From assembly GCA_036519575.1 (NCBI GenBank), contig DATDKZ010000007.1, positions 1-19,516 of the forward strand: a stretch of 19,516 nt of DNA, in the 5' to 3' direction. Made by a program: the position numbers and the translations under genes. Below are positions 12,963 to 19,516 of the stretch, one piece after another; the first letter of the stretch is position 1, and each line of letters starts with the position of its first letter. The stretch is from AC-69 sp036519575. Lineage in GTDB: Bacteria > Actinomycetota > UBA4738 > HRBIN12. Below the pieces are notes generated by a model. The model was not told the DNA's origin. It ran no database searches and saw only the letters and a program-made list of their open reading frames with translations.

Positions 12963-13913
12963 TCACCCCACCTCCGTGTGCGGCGCGAGCGCGAACAGCG
13001 TCCCCAGGATCGACGACAGGGCGTCTCGCGTGGCCACGGGGTATACCACCGGGAGGTCGGCGCCGGCATCCTCGTAGGCCCTGAGTCTGGCCCGGGCCTC
13101 TGGTGCGTCACCCATGAGGCACACGCGGCGCACAAGCTCATCGGGCACGCGGTCGGGCCTTCCGGCGTCGAGGGCTTCCGCCGCCGCGCGGGCCTCTTCC
13201 CGCAGGCCGACCGCGTCGAACTGGCGGCGATAGGCCGGGTACGAGGCGTACTGGGCAGCCATGGCCGCGAGCGCGGCCATGGCGGCCCCGGGCTCCTGGC
13301 CCACACACGCCCGGACGTACACGGCGAGGGTCACCGTGGCCGGGTCCCGCCCTGCGGCCTCCGCGCCCTCGCGGATCCGCTCCCGCGCGAACGCGACCCG
13401 CTCGGGCGGGCACCAGTTCAGCAGCACGCCGTCGGCGATCTCTCCACCGAGCCGCATGGCCCGGGGATTCAACGCGGACACCCAGATCGGGACGGGCCCG
13501 GGGCCGGGATGGACCGACAGCCGGAACGGACCGCCCTCGGATGTCTCGACGTCCTCACCGGCGAGGGCCGAGCGGACCAGGGTGACGGACTCGCGGAGGC
13601 GGTCGAGGGCGCCCGTACCCACCGGTCCGGTCCCCAGGCCGAGGATCAGCCGGCCACCGGAGATCTCCTGCACGGTGGCGGCGGCCATCGCCGTCGTCGA
13701 CGAGCGACGGGCCACGATCGTCACGATGCCGGTTCCCAGGAGGAGCGCTTCGGTTTGCCCGGACAGCCCCGCCAACGTGGAAAAGGCCTCGCGACCCGAG
13801 CTCTCCGGAACGAACAGGGCCTCGTACCCGGCCTGTTCAGCGGTCTGGACGATCTCCACCAGGTCCGGCCAGGGCACCGGGTCCCGGATGGCCAGACCCC
13901 GTCGCGGTGCCAG
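12963..13913 (-). CDS. LLM-class F420-dependent oxidoreductase
   Basis: This is a luciferase-like TIM-barrel enzyme of about 316 residues, which in this family uses F420 or flavin as hydride carrier. Recognisable parts are EQAGYEALFVPESSGREAF, LLLGTGIVTIVARR, the hallmark ISGGRLILGLGTG, and VPIWVSALNPRAMRLGGEIADGVLLNW. The first ATG/GTG in frame (GTG, 13877) would remove the first barrel strand. Upstream the frame continues as RRGLAIRDPVPWPDL, which is typical family N-terminus. The only start candidate covering it is CTG at 13911-13913, four bases after GAGGA; I therefore extend to 13913, with moderate confidence in that end. Substrate unknown. It lies 10 bases after a small membrane protein gene and 89 bases before fdxA on the same strand. 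Confidence 0.88.
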   Translation of the reverse strand: MAPRRGLAIRDPVPWPDLVEIVQTAEQAGYEALFVPESSGREAFSTLAGLSGQTEALLLGTGIVTIVARRSSTTAMAAATVQEISGGRLILGLGTGPVGTGALDRLRESVTLVRSALAGEDVETSEGGPFRLSVHPGPGPVPIWVSALNPRAMRLGGEIADGVLLNWCPPERVAFARERIREGAEAAGRDPATVTLAVYVRACVGQEPGAAMAALAAMAAQYASYPAYRRQFDAVGLREEARAAAEALDAGRPDRVPDELVRRVCLMGDAPEARARLRAYEDAGADLPVVYPVATRDALSSILGTLFALAPHTEVG

Positions 13914-13923
13914 GAGGTCCTCG

Positions 13924-14211
13924 CTACCGCCGCTCGCGACGGCGAAGGCCGCCCACCCAGATCAACGGCAGGAGCAGGAACGCCACCCCGAACAGCCGGG
14001 GAGCGATCACCAGCCCGAGGAACGCAAGGGCGACCGATGCAACGACCCACAGGAGTGGGTTCCCCCACCAGGGCCGAACCCGCCGCTCGGGCTCCATCCG
14101 CCCTTCCAGGGCATGCACATCGTGGCGGGCTGACATCGCCAGGAACACCGCCAGGGCGCCGGCCAGGAAGGCGAAAGGGACCAGGATGAGCAGGAGCGTG
14201 TTCCCGTTCAC
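13924..14211 (-). CDS. Small three-helix membrane protein of unknown function
   Basis: This 95-residue protein has three hydrophobic segments (about 5-25, 53-70 and 72-88). A soluble stretch separates the first two (SARHDVHALEGRMEPERRVRP), and the protein ends in an Arg cluster (LRRRERR). The GTG start at 14209-14211 follows CTGGAG at short spacing. It lies between an aldehyde dehydrogenase and the LLM-class enzyme on the same strand, with gaps of 40 and 10 bases, so it is probably co-transcribed. I do not recognise a family. Coding is supported by clean membrane topology and tight packing. Confidence 0.65.
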   Translation of the reverse strand: MNGNTLLLILVPFAFLAGALAVFLAMSARHDVHALEGRMEPERRVRPWWGNPLLWVVASVALAFLGLVIAPRLFGVAFLLLPLIWVGGLRRRERR

Positions 14212-14251
14212 GGCTCCAGGGTAACCCCGTTGCCGCGGGAGGTTTCGTTCG

Positions 14252-15679
14252 TTATAGCGGGACGTGCGACAGGACCATGATCCTGGGCTCGGTCATCTCC
14301 TCCATGGCGAACCGGAGCCCTTCCCGGCCGAACCCCGAGTCCTTCGACCCGCCGTACGGCATCTGGTCCGCCCGGAACGCCGACTGGTCGTTCACGATGA
14401 CCCCGCCCACCTCGATCTCCCGGTGGGCCTGGAACGCCCGGTCGATGTCCCGGGTGAACACGCCCGCTTGAAGGCCGTACCGCGAGTTGTTGACCTCCGC
14501 CAGGGCCTCCTCGAAGGTCTGATAGGGGCTCACGGTCGTGACCGGCCCGAAGATCTCCTCGCACCGCACCTTCATCTCCGGGCTCGTCCCGGCCAGGACG
14601 GTCGGCGCGTAGAAGGGGTCGTCGCGGCGGCCGCCGGTCAGGACCTCGGCGCCCTGGGCCACGGCCTCGTCCACCCATGCCGCGATGCGCTCGAGCGACC
14701 CGGCGTCGATCAGCGGTCCGACATCCACGGTCGGGTCCATGGGATCGCCGTACTTCAGGCTCTCGACCTGCTTCACCAGTCGCGTGGTGAAGTCGTCGTA
14801 GACCTCCGATTGCACCAGCACGCGCTGGACGCTGATGCAGCTCTGGCCGGCCTGGTAGTAGCCGCCGAAGGCGATGCGCTGTGCCGCGAGGTCGAGGTCG
14901 GCGTCGGAGTGGACGATGACCCCGGCGTTTCCGCCCAGCTCGAGCGTCACCCGCTTCCTGGGGTCCAGGCCCTTCAGGTACCAGCCGACCTCCGAGGATC
15001 CGGTAAACGAGATCTTGCGGTACCGGGCGTCGCGAGCCATCCCGTCGGCCACGCTCGAGGACACCGGCAGCACCTGGTACATCCCCTTGGGCAGATCGGT
15101 CTGGGCGAACAGCTCGGCCAGGCGGATGGCTCCGAGCGGGGTGGCCGCGGCCGGTTTGACCACGATCGGCGCGCCCACGGCCAGGGCGGGGGCCACCTTG
15201 TGAGCCACCAGGTTCAGCGGAAAGTTGAACGGCGAGATCCCCAGGACCGGGCCGAACGGGAACCTGCGGATGATGCCCAGGCGCGAGCCGAGCGACGCCT
15301 CCGTGTCCAGGCGCATCACCTCGTCGGCACCATGGCGAAGGACCTCAGAGGCCCACCGGAACGTGGACACCGCTCGGGTGGCCTCCACGGTCGCCCACTT
15401 GAGCGGTTTGCCCCCCTCCCGAGCGATCAGGGCCGCGTTGTCGTCGATGCTCTGGGCCAGGCCCCGGGAGACGTGGTCGAGGGCATCGGCTCGCGCATGC
15501 ACGGGGAGGAACCGACTTTCCCGGAACGTCTCTGCGGCGACCGTCGCCGCCTCCTCGACGTCGGCCTCGGTCGGCACGCCGACCTCGGCCACCACCGTCC
15601 CGTCGTACGGGCTCTTGACCTGGAAGGTCCCGTTGCCCGTCCGCCACTCCCCGTTCACGAGGAACGTCCTGGTCTGCAT
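14252..15679 (-). CDS. NAD(P)-dependent aldehyde dehydrogenase, second of a tandem pair
   Basis: This 475-residue aldehyde dehydrogenase oxidises an aldehyde to a carboxylate. The catalytic set is complete: Asn152 (SPFNFPLNLV), Glu247 (LELGGNAG) and nucleophile Cys281 (AGQSCISVQR), with cofactor motif SFTGSSEVG (225-233). LELGGNAGV and the PFNFPLNLVAHKVAPALAVG segment resemble lactaldehyde, non-phosphorylating glyceraldehyde-3-phosphate and similar subfamilies more than classical betaine aldehyde dehydrogenases. Given the gabT-like gene nearby, a succinate semialdehyde dehydrogenase role is possible but unproven. ATG at 15677-15679, within a long open frame that continues upstream only as shadow of the first dehydrogenase; a GAGGTGAGACC stretch precedes it. 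It lies 53 bases downstream of the first dehydrogenase. Confidence 0.93.
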   Translation of the reverse strand: MQTRTFLVNGEWRTGNGTFQVKSPYDGTVVAEVGVPTEADVEEAATVAAETFRESRFLPVHARADALDHVSRGLAQSIDDNAALIAREGGKPLKWATVEATRAVSTFRWASEVLRHGADEVMRLDTEASLGSRLGIIRRFPFGPVLGISPFNFPLNLVAHKVAPALAVGAPIVVKPAAATPLGAIRLAELFAQTDLPKGMYQVLPVSSSVADGMARDARYRKISFTGSSEVGWYLKGLDPRKRVTLELGGNAGVIVHSDADLDLAAQRIAFGGYYQAGQSCISVQRVLVQSEVYDDFTTRLVKQVESLKYGDPMDPTVDVGPLIDAGSLERIAAWVDEAVAQGAEVLTGGRRDDPFYAPTVLAGTSPEMKVRCEEIFGPVTTVSPYQTFEEALAEVNNSRYGLQAGVFTRDIDRAFQAHREIEVGGVIVNDQSAFRADQMPYGGSKDSGFGREGLRFAMEEMTEPRIMVLSHVPL

Positions 15680-15732
15680 CGGTCTCACCTCTGTCCTTCG
15701 GGGGGCTACCCTCGAGCCCCCCGAACACCCGG

Positions 15733-17175
15733 CTAGTCGACGGCCGCCATCACGTGCTTGATCTGGGTGTAGTCCTCGAGCGAGTACATCGACATGTCCT
15801 TGCCGTACCCGCTCTGCTTGTAGCCGCCGTGCGGCATCTCCGAGGTCAGCCCGAAGTGCGTGTTGATCCACACCGCGCCGAACTGGAGCTTGCGCGCGGC
15901 GTTCAACGCTCGGCCGATGTCGCGGGTCCACACGGACGACGCGAGGCCGTAGACGACGTCGTTCGCCCAGGCGATGGCCTGGTCGTCGTCCTTGAAGCGC
16001 TGGATCGTGACCACGGGCCCGAACACCTCGCGCTGGATGATCTCGTCCTTCTGGTCCACGTCCGCCACGATCGTGGGCTTGTAGAAGTACCCCGCTCCCG
16101 CCAGGGCCTCCCCACCCGTGACCACGTTCGCCCCCTTCTCCCGAGCACGCTCGACGAAGCCCGCCACGCTCTGCCGCTGCGTGTCGGAGACCAGCGGCCC
16201 CATCTCGGTCTCCTCCTTCTGCGTGTCGCCAACCACGAGCGACTCGACCACGGGGACGAGCTCGGAGAGCACGTCGTCGTAGATCTTCGGCCCGGCCACG
16301 ATGCGTGTGGCGGCAGTGCAGTCCTGTCCTGTGTTCGTGTAGCCGGCGAACTTCAGCATCTCCACGAGCTTGGAGACGTCGGCGTCGTCGAACACCACGA
16401 CCGGGGCCTTGCCCCCGAGCTCCAGGTGGACCCGCTTGACGGTGTCGGCCGCCTCCTTCGCCACGAGCTTGCCGGTGGCGGTGTCCCCGGTGATCGAGAC
16501 GAGCGAGACGTCCGGATGGCGGCACAGCGCGGCTCCCACAACCGAGCCGCGGCCGGTAACGACGCTGATCACGCCGGGAGGGAAGATGTCCGCCGAGAGC
16601 TCGGCCAGGCGAAGCGTCGTCTGGGGAGTGAGCTCGGCCGGCTTGAGGATCGAGACGTTCCCCGCGGCGAGGGCGGGGGCCACCTTCCAGATGGCCATCA
16701 TGAGCGGGTAGTTCCACGGACAGATCCCGGCCGTGACCCCGAGCGGCTCCCGGCGGATCCAGCTGGTGAACCCGCGCTCGTACTCACCGGTGTTCTTCCC
16801 CTCCATGTTCCGGGCCGCGCCGGCGAAGTACCGCAGGTTGTCCACGATGAACGGGATATCGCCGGCCGAGACCGCGATGGGCTTGCCCACGTCCTCGGAC
16901 TCCAGGCGGGCCAGATTGTCCGCGTCCCCCTCCATCGCGTCCGCGAGCTTGAGCATCATCGCGCTCCGCTCCTTCGGAGGGGTGTCGAACCAGACCTCCT
17001 CGTAGGCTTTCTTGGCCGCTTTCACCGCCCGCTCGACGTCCTCCTCCGAAGCCACGGCGACCTCGGCGACCGGGTCCGTCGTCGCCGGGTCGATGTCCTG
17101 CTCGGTCTCTCCGGCGGCCGGATCCACCCACGCACCACCGATGAACAGCTTCCAGGCCTTCAACGCGGTCGCCAT
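15733..17175 (-). CDS. Aldehyde dehydrogenase, gamma-aminobutyraldehyde / betaine aldehyde dehydrogenase-like
   Basis: This 480-residue member has catalytic Asn155 (CPWNYPLMM), Glu252 (LELGGKAPV) and Cys286 (NTGQDCTAAT), with the cofactor motif SITGDTATG (227-235). The wording around the active site (FAGYTNTGQDCTAATRI) and at 113-152 (NLRYFAGAARNMEGK, then RREPLGVTAGICPWNYP) is close to bacterial gamma-aminobutyraldehyde dehydrogenases of putrescine breakdown. These convert 4-aminobutanal to GABA. The divergent GabT-like gene would then take GABA to succinate semialdehyde, and the downstream dehydrogenase might finish the path. Substrate assignment in this superfamily by eye is uncertain; betaine or another amino-aldehyde is possible. 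ATG at 17173-17175 follows GAGGAGG at good spacing. Confidence 0.93.
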   Translation of the reverse strand: MATALKAWKLFIGGAWVDPAAGETEQDIDPATTDPVAEVAVASEEDVERAVKAAKKAYEEVWFDTPPKERSAMMLKLADAMEGDADNLARLESEDVGKPIAVSAGDIPFIVDNLRYFAGAARNMEGKNTGEYERGFTSWIRREPLGVTAGICPWNYPLMMAIWKVAPALAAGNVSILKPAELTPQTTLRLAELSADIFPPGVISVVTGRGSVVGAALCRHPDVSLVSITGDTATGKLVAKEAADTVKRVHLELGGKAPVVVFDDADVSKLVEMLKFAGYTNTGQDCTAATRIVAGPKIYDDVLSELVPVVESLVVGDTQKEETEMGPLVSDTQRQSVAGFVERAREKGANVVTGGEALAGAGYFYKPTIVADVDQKDEIIQREVFGPVVTIQRFKDDDQAIAWANDVVYGLASSVWTRDIGRALNAARKLQFGAVWINTHFGLTSEMPHGGYKQSGYGKDMSMYSLEDYTQIKHVMAAVD

Positions 17176-17290
17176 CTCTGTGCCTCCTCGGACCGTGGAC
17201 GACCCCGGCGGGGCCGGCGCTCGGCCCCAAGTATGCCGAAAGTCTCGGTTCGGGGACCACCCCGGCTACCCGCGATTGGGGCTCGCCCGC

Positions 17291-17310
17291 GGCCGCGCGG
17301 CCGCGCGGCC
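17291..17310. repeat. 20-base perfect GC-only palindrome in the divergent aldh-gabT promoter region
   Basis: The stretch is built as GGCCGCGC twice followed by GGCC and reads the same on both strands over all 20 bases. It sits 46 bases before the gabT-like ATG and 116 bases from the start of the divergent dehydrogenase. It could be an operator or a cruciform-forming element. Low sequence complexity makes a chance or slippage origin possible. Confidence 0.35.
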
Positions 17311-17355
17311 CGGCGTGGCACACTTGACCGACAGTCCCGGCCGGAAGGAAGGACG

Positions 17356-18696
17356 ATGGACATCCCGCAGGAGCGAAAGGTCGTCACCGAGATCCCCGGT
17401 CCGAGGTCCCGCGAGTGGTTCGAGCGCCGGAAAGCCGCCATCCCCCAGGCCGTGTTCAACGTCCATCCCATCGTCACCGCTCGCGCGTCGGGCTCGATCA
17501 TCGAGGACGTCGACGGCAACCGGCTGATCGACTTCGCCACGGGCATCTCGGTCCTGAACGTTGGCCACACTCCGCCGGAGGTGGTGGCCGCGGCCCAGAA
17601 GCAGCTGGAGCTCGACACCCACACCTGCTTCCACGTCACGGCGAACGAGCCGTACATCGAGCTCGCTGAACGGCTGAACGCCTTGGCCCCCGGGGAGTTC
17701 GACAAGCGGACGATGTTCGCGAACTCCGGGGCCGAGGCGGTGGAGAACGCGGTCAAGATCGCGCGCAAGGCGACGGGAAGGTCGGCGGTGGTCACGTTCG
17801 ACCACGCGTTCCACGGCAGGACGCTCCTGGCCATGTCGCTCACGGCCAAGGTGATGCCGTACAAACAGGGCATGGGGCCGTTCGCCCCCGAGATCTACCG
17901 GTTGCCCTTCGCCTACGCGTACCGGTGGCCGAGCGGTCCGGAGAACTGTGCTGAGGAGGCCCTGGCGTACGCGAGTGACGAGATACACAAGCAGATCGGC
18001 GAGGAGAACATCGCCGCGGTCATCGTGGAGCCGATCCAGGGCGAGGGCGGATTCATCGTCCCGGCGCCGGGGTTCCTGACGGGCCTTGCAGAGCTGTGCC
18101 GGGAGCACGGGATCGTGTTCGTCGCCGACGAGATCCAGAGCGGGATGGGCCGGGCCGGCCGGTGGTTCGCCATCGAGGACGAGGGCATCGTTCCCGACAT
18201 GGTGACCACGGCGAAGTCACTCGGGAGCGGCATGCCCATCTCGGCGGTGACCGGGCGGGCCGAGCTGATGGAGTCGGTCCACGTCGGCGGCCTGGGCGGC
18301 ACGTTCGGCGGCAACCCCGTTGCGGCGGCGGCGTCGCTCGCCGTGCTGGACAAGATCGAGCGGGAGGGGCTCTTGGAGCGTTCACGCACGCTCGGCGAGC
18401 GCATCCTGGCTCGGCTCCGCGACATGCAGTCCCGGCATGCGTTGATCGGCGACGTCCGGGGTCGGGGGATGATGACGGCGGTCGAGCTCGTGGCGGACCG
18501 GGAGACCAAGGAGCCGGTCGACGGTCCCACCGGAACCGGCATCGTCCAGCGCTGCCTGAGCGAGGGGGTCGTGATCCTCAAGGCAGGGACCTACGACAAC
18601 GTGATCCGCCTGCTCCCTCCGCTCACGATCGACGAGAGCCTGCTGGACGAGGGCCTCGACATCGTGGACGACGCAATCGGCGCGACCTCCACGTAG
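17356..18696 (+). CDS. gabT: Class III aminotransferase, 4-aminobutyrate aminotransferase-like
   Basis: This 446-residue PLP enzyme moves an amino group from GABA or a similar omega-amine to 2-oxoglutarate. Visible features are the phosphate-binding NSGAEAVENAVK (123-134), FDHAFHGRT (148-156), IVEPIQGEGG (223-232), the PLP-contacting Asp258 in VADEIQSGMGR, and the Schiff-base Lys287 in TTAKSLGSGMPI. GGTFGGNPVAAAA and the terminal YDNVIRLLPPLTI also match GabT. ATG at 17356 with AGGAAGGA upstream; the larger open frame upstream is shadow sequence. It diverges from the amino-aldehyde dehydrogenase and is followed four bases later by the PPOX gene. GabT is the best guess; other omega-aminotransferases (beta-alanine, 5-aminovalerate) are close. 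Confidence 0.9.
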   Translation: MDIPQERKVVTEIPGPRSREWFERRKAAIPQAVFNVHPIVTARASGSIIEDVDGNRLIDFATGISVLNVGHTPPEVVAAAQKQLELDTHTCFHVTANEPYIELAERLNALAPGEFDKRTMFANSGAEAVENAVKIARKATGRSAVVTFDHAFHGRTLLAMSLTAKVMPYKQGMGPFAPEIYRLPFAYAYRWPSGPENCAEEALAYASDEIHKQIGEENIAAVIVEPIQGEGGFIVPAPGFLTGLAELCREHGIVFVADEIQSGMGRAGRWFAIEDEGIVPDMVTTAKSLGSGMPISAVTGRAELMESVHVGGLGGTFGGNPVAAAASLAVLDKIEREGLLERSRTLGERILARLRDMQSRHALIGDVRGRGMMTAVELVADRETKEPVDGPTGTGIVQRCLSEGVVILKAGTYDNVIRLLPPLTIDESLLDEGLDIVDDAIGATST

Positions 18697-18700
18697 AGGG

Positions 18701-19126
18701 ATGCGGATCCCCGAGGAGGCCAGGGACCTGCTGAAGGGCGACGGGCTGGCCACGGTGGTCACCCTCGACCCCGATGGCACCCCGCACGTCACGGCGGCAT
18801 GGGTCGGGGTCGACGGTGAGGAAGTGGTCATCGCCACGATGCCCGACCAGCGAAAGCTCCGGAACCTCCGCCGTGACCCCAGGATCGCCGTCACCGTCCA
18901 CGCAACGACGAGGAACACCGCCGGCCTCACCGAGTACCTCGTGCTGTATGGGCGCGCCCGGATCACCGAGGGCGGAGCGCCGGAGCTGCTCCAGGAACTG
19001 GCCCACACTTACATCGGCCCGCACGTGAAGTTCCCCCCGATGCCGAACCCGCCGCCCGGATTCGTCACGCACGTGACGGTGGATCGGATCGGCGGGGTGG
19101 GCCCGTGGACCTCGGAGACGCTCTAG
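18701..19126 (+). CDS. PPOX-class (pyridoxamine phosphate oxidase fold) protein, probably F420-dependent
   Basis: This 141-residue protein has a split beta-barrel flavin/deazaflavin-binding fold. Typical parts are GLATVVTLDPDGTPHVTAAWV (15-35), IATMPDQRKLRNLRRDPRIAVTVH (44-67) and YLVLYGRARITEGG. The K-x-RNLRRDPR stretch with short length is common in actinobacterial members that bind F420, and other F420-type genes are in the window. Substrate cannot be told; biliverdin, quinone or nitro reduction are known in the family. The ATG is four bases after the gabT stop, with GAGGG abutting it, so translation may depend on coupling to gabT. Its stop overlaps the stop of the convergent membrane protein gene by four bases. 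Confidence 0.85.
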   Translation: MRIPEEARDLLKGDGLATVVTLDPDGTPHVTAAWVGVDGEEVVIATMPDQRKLRNLRRDPRIAVTVHATTRNTAGLTEYLVLYGRARITEGGAPELLQELAHTYIGPHVKFPPMPNPPPGFVTHVTVDRIGGVGPWTSETL

Positions 19127-19422
19127 GAGTAGCCGTCTTGACGGCGCCAGCCACGGCGGCCGGCGGCGCGCCCGCCGCCTCCGAAGAGCCCGAGGTCGAC
19201 GACGACGCCGATGATGAGGACGACCAGCCCCCACCCCTTCACGCCGTCGAAGGCGTTCTGGGCGATGGCGTAGGCGAGCGTGGTGGTCGGGAGGATGAAG
19301 AACCCGATCGTGGGCCAGAACCAGCTCCCGTAGGCCCGGCTCAGGTAGTCGGTGAAGATCCACATGATGAACAACACCACCCGCGGCGTCAGGAGCCCCA
19401 ACAGGAAGATCAGGCAGCCCAT
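19123..19422 (-). CDS. Small actinobacterial-type membrane protein of unknown function
   Basis: This 99-residue protein has three hydrophobic helices (about 4-22, 33-53 and 62-79) and a Gly/Arg-rich soluble tail (GGGGRAAGRRGWRRQDGYS). The pattern MGCLIFLLGLLTPRVVLFIMWIFTDY, then FWPTIGFFILPTTTLAYA, then GWGLVVLIIGVVVDLG is one I associate with conserved actinobacterial small membrane proteins without known function. ATG 19420-19422 is preferred over an upstream in-frame ATG (19455) because GGGGA lies at proper spacing and the hydrophobic core starts there. It converges on the PPOX gene. Confidence 0.8.
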   Translation of the reverse strand: MGCLIFLLGLLTPRVVLFIMWIFTDYLSRAYGSWFWPTIGFFILPTTTLAYAIAQNAFDGVKGWGLVVLIIGVVVDLGLFGGGGRAAGRRGWRRQDGYS

Positions 19423-19480
19423 GGTTCCCCTTCCCTCATTGCCCGACCGAGGCATCCTAGCGGCTTGCTAAGGTCGAAGC

Positions 19481-19516
19481 GTGACGTCGGACGGTGAGGA
19501 GGGCGGGCGCCGGCGC
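19481..19516 (+). CDS. Possible start of a gene running off the right edge
   Basis: A GTG at 19481 opens a frame (MTSDGEEGGRRR if GTG is read as Met) that stays open to the window end. TAAGGT (19469-19474) ends six bases before it and could be a -10 box for a leaderless message. Only 12 codons are visible, so the call is weak. Confidence 0.25.
   Translation, partial: MTSDGEEGGRRR

Noticed and set aside
14252..16717. A single 821-codon frame suggesting an aldehyde dehydrogenase fusion
   Set aside because: Only residues from the ATG at 15679 resemble a dehydrogenase. The upstream part is an out-of-frame shadow of the first dehydrogenase.
15754..17355. Upstream extension of the gabT-like frame (980 codons in total)
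   Set aside because: The extension is antisense to the dehydrogenase and not protein-like; the ATG at 17356 has a good ribosome site.

Overview
The window is GC-rich bacterial DNA with tightly packed genes, many GTG starts and frequent 4-base stop/start overlaps. Several features point to an actinobacterium (Actinomycetota), probably an uncultured or deep-branching lineage: an actinobacterial-type cytochrome oxidase subunit IV, several candidate F420 enzymes (LLM-class and PPOX-class oxidoreductases and an FrhB-family protein), and possible leaderless promoters. An F420-using Chloroflexota is a weaker alternative. There are no tRNA or rRNA genes, insertion sequences or CRISPR arrays. No stretch over 300 bases lacks a gene; the longest gap is 1552-1787.

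Layout. (a) 1-370: the C-terminal end of a membrane-anchored beta-propeller / sugar-dehydrogenase-like protein. (b) 378-1551, minus strand: NUDIX CoA pyrophosphatase-like enzyme, CoA-binding protein and a DUF4177-like small protein, coupled by GTGA and ATGA overlaps. (c) 1788-6037, plus strand: an aerobic terminal oxidase operon with a cupredoxin-like lipoprotein, CoxB (subunit II), CoxA (I), CoxC (III) and subunit IV. (d) 8987-6059, minus strand, converging on (c): OmpR-family response regulator, sensor histidine kinase, CtaG oxidase-assembly protein and a tiny zinc-ribbon membrane protein. (e) 9074-10812, plus strand: MerA/Lpd-like flavin disulfide oxidoreductase and an ErpA/IscA-type Fe-S carrier. 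(f) 11217-10819, minus strand: an azurin/plastocyanin-like lipoprotein. (g) 11371-12528, plus strand: an FrhB-like iron-sulfur protein. (h) 17175-12544, minus strand: two aldehyde dehydrogenases, a small membrane protein, an LLM-class F420 oxidoreductase and a 7Fe ferredoxin. (i) 17356-19126, plus strand: a GabT-like aminotransferase and a PPOX-class protein. (j) 19422-19123, minus strand: a small membrane protein. A possible new gene starts at 19481.

How it fits together. Blocks (c), (d) and (f) concern respiration with oxygen and copper. The oxidase is unusual in two ways. CoxB carries a second, type-1-copper-like cupredoxin domain after its CuA domain, in the place where caa3 oxidases carry a cytochrome c. 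The residues expected for the K proton channel are replaced in both subunits (Lys to Leu in CoxA, Glu to Leu in CoxB), while D-channel and metal-ligand residues are kept. A two-component system translationally coupled to CtaG probably tunes oxidase assembly. Twin near-identical palindromes lie just upstream of the oxidase operon. Blocks (g)-(i) suggest F420/ferredoxin redox chemistry next to a putrescine/GABA-type degradation module.
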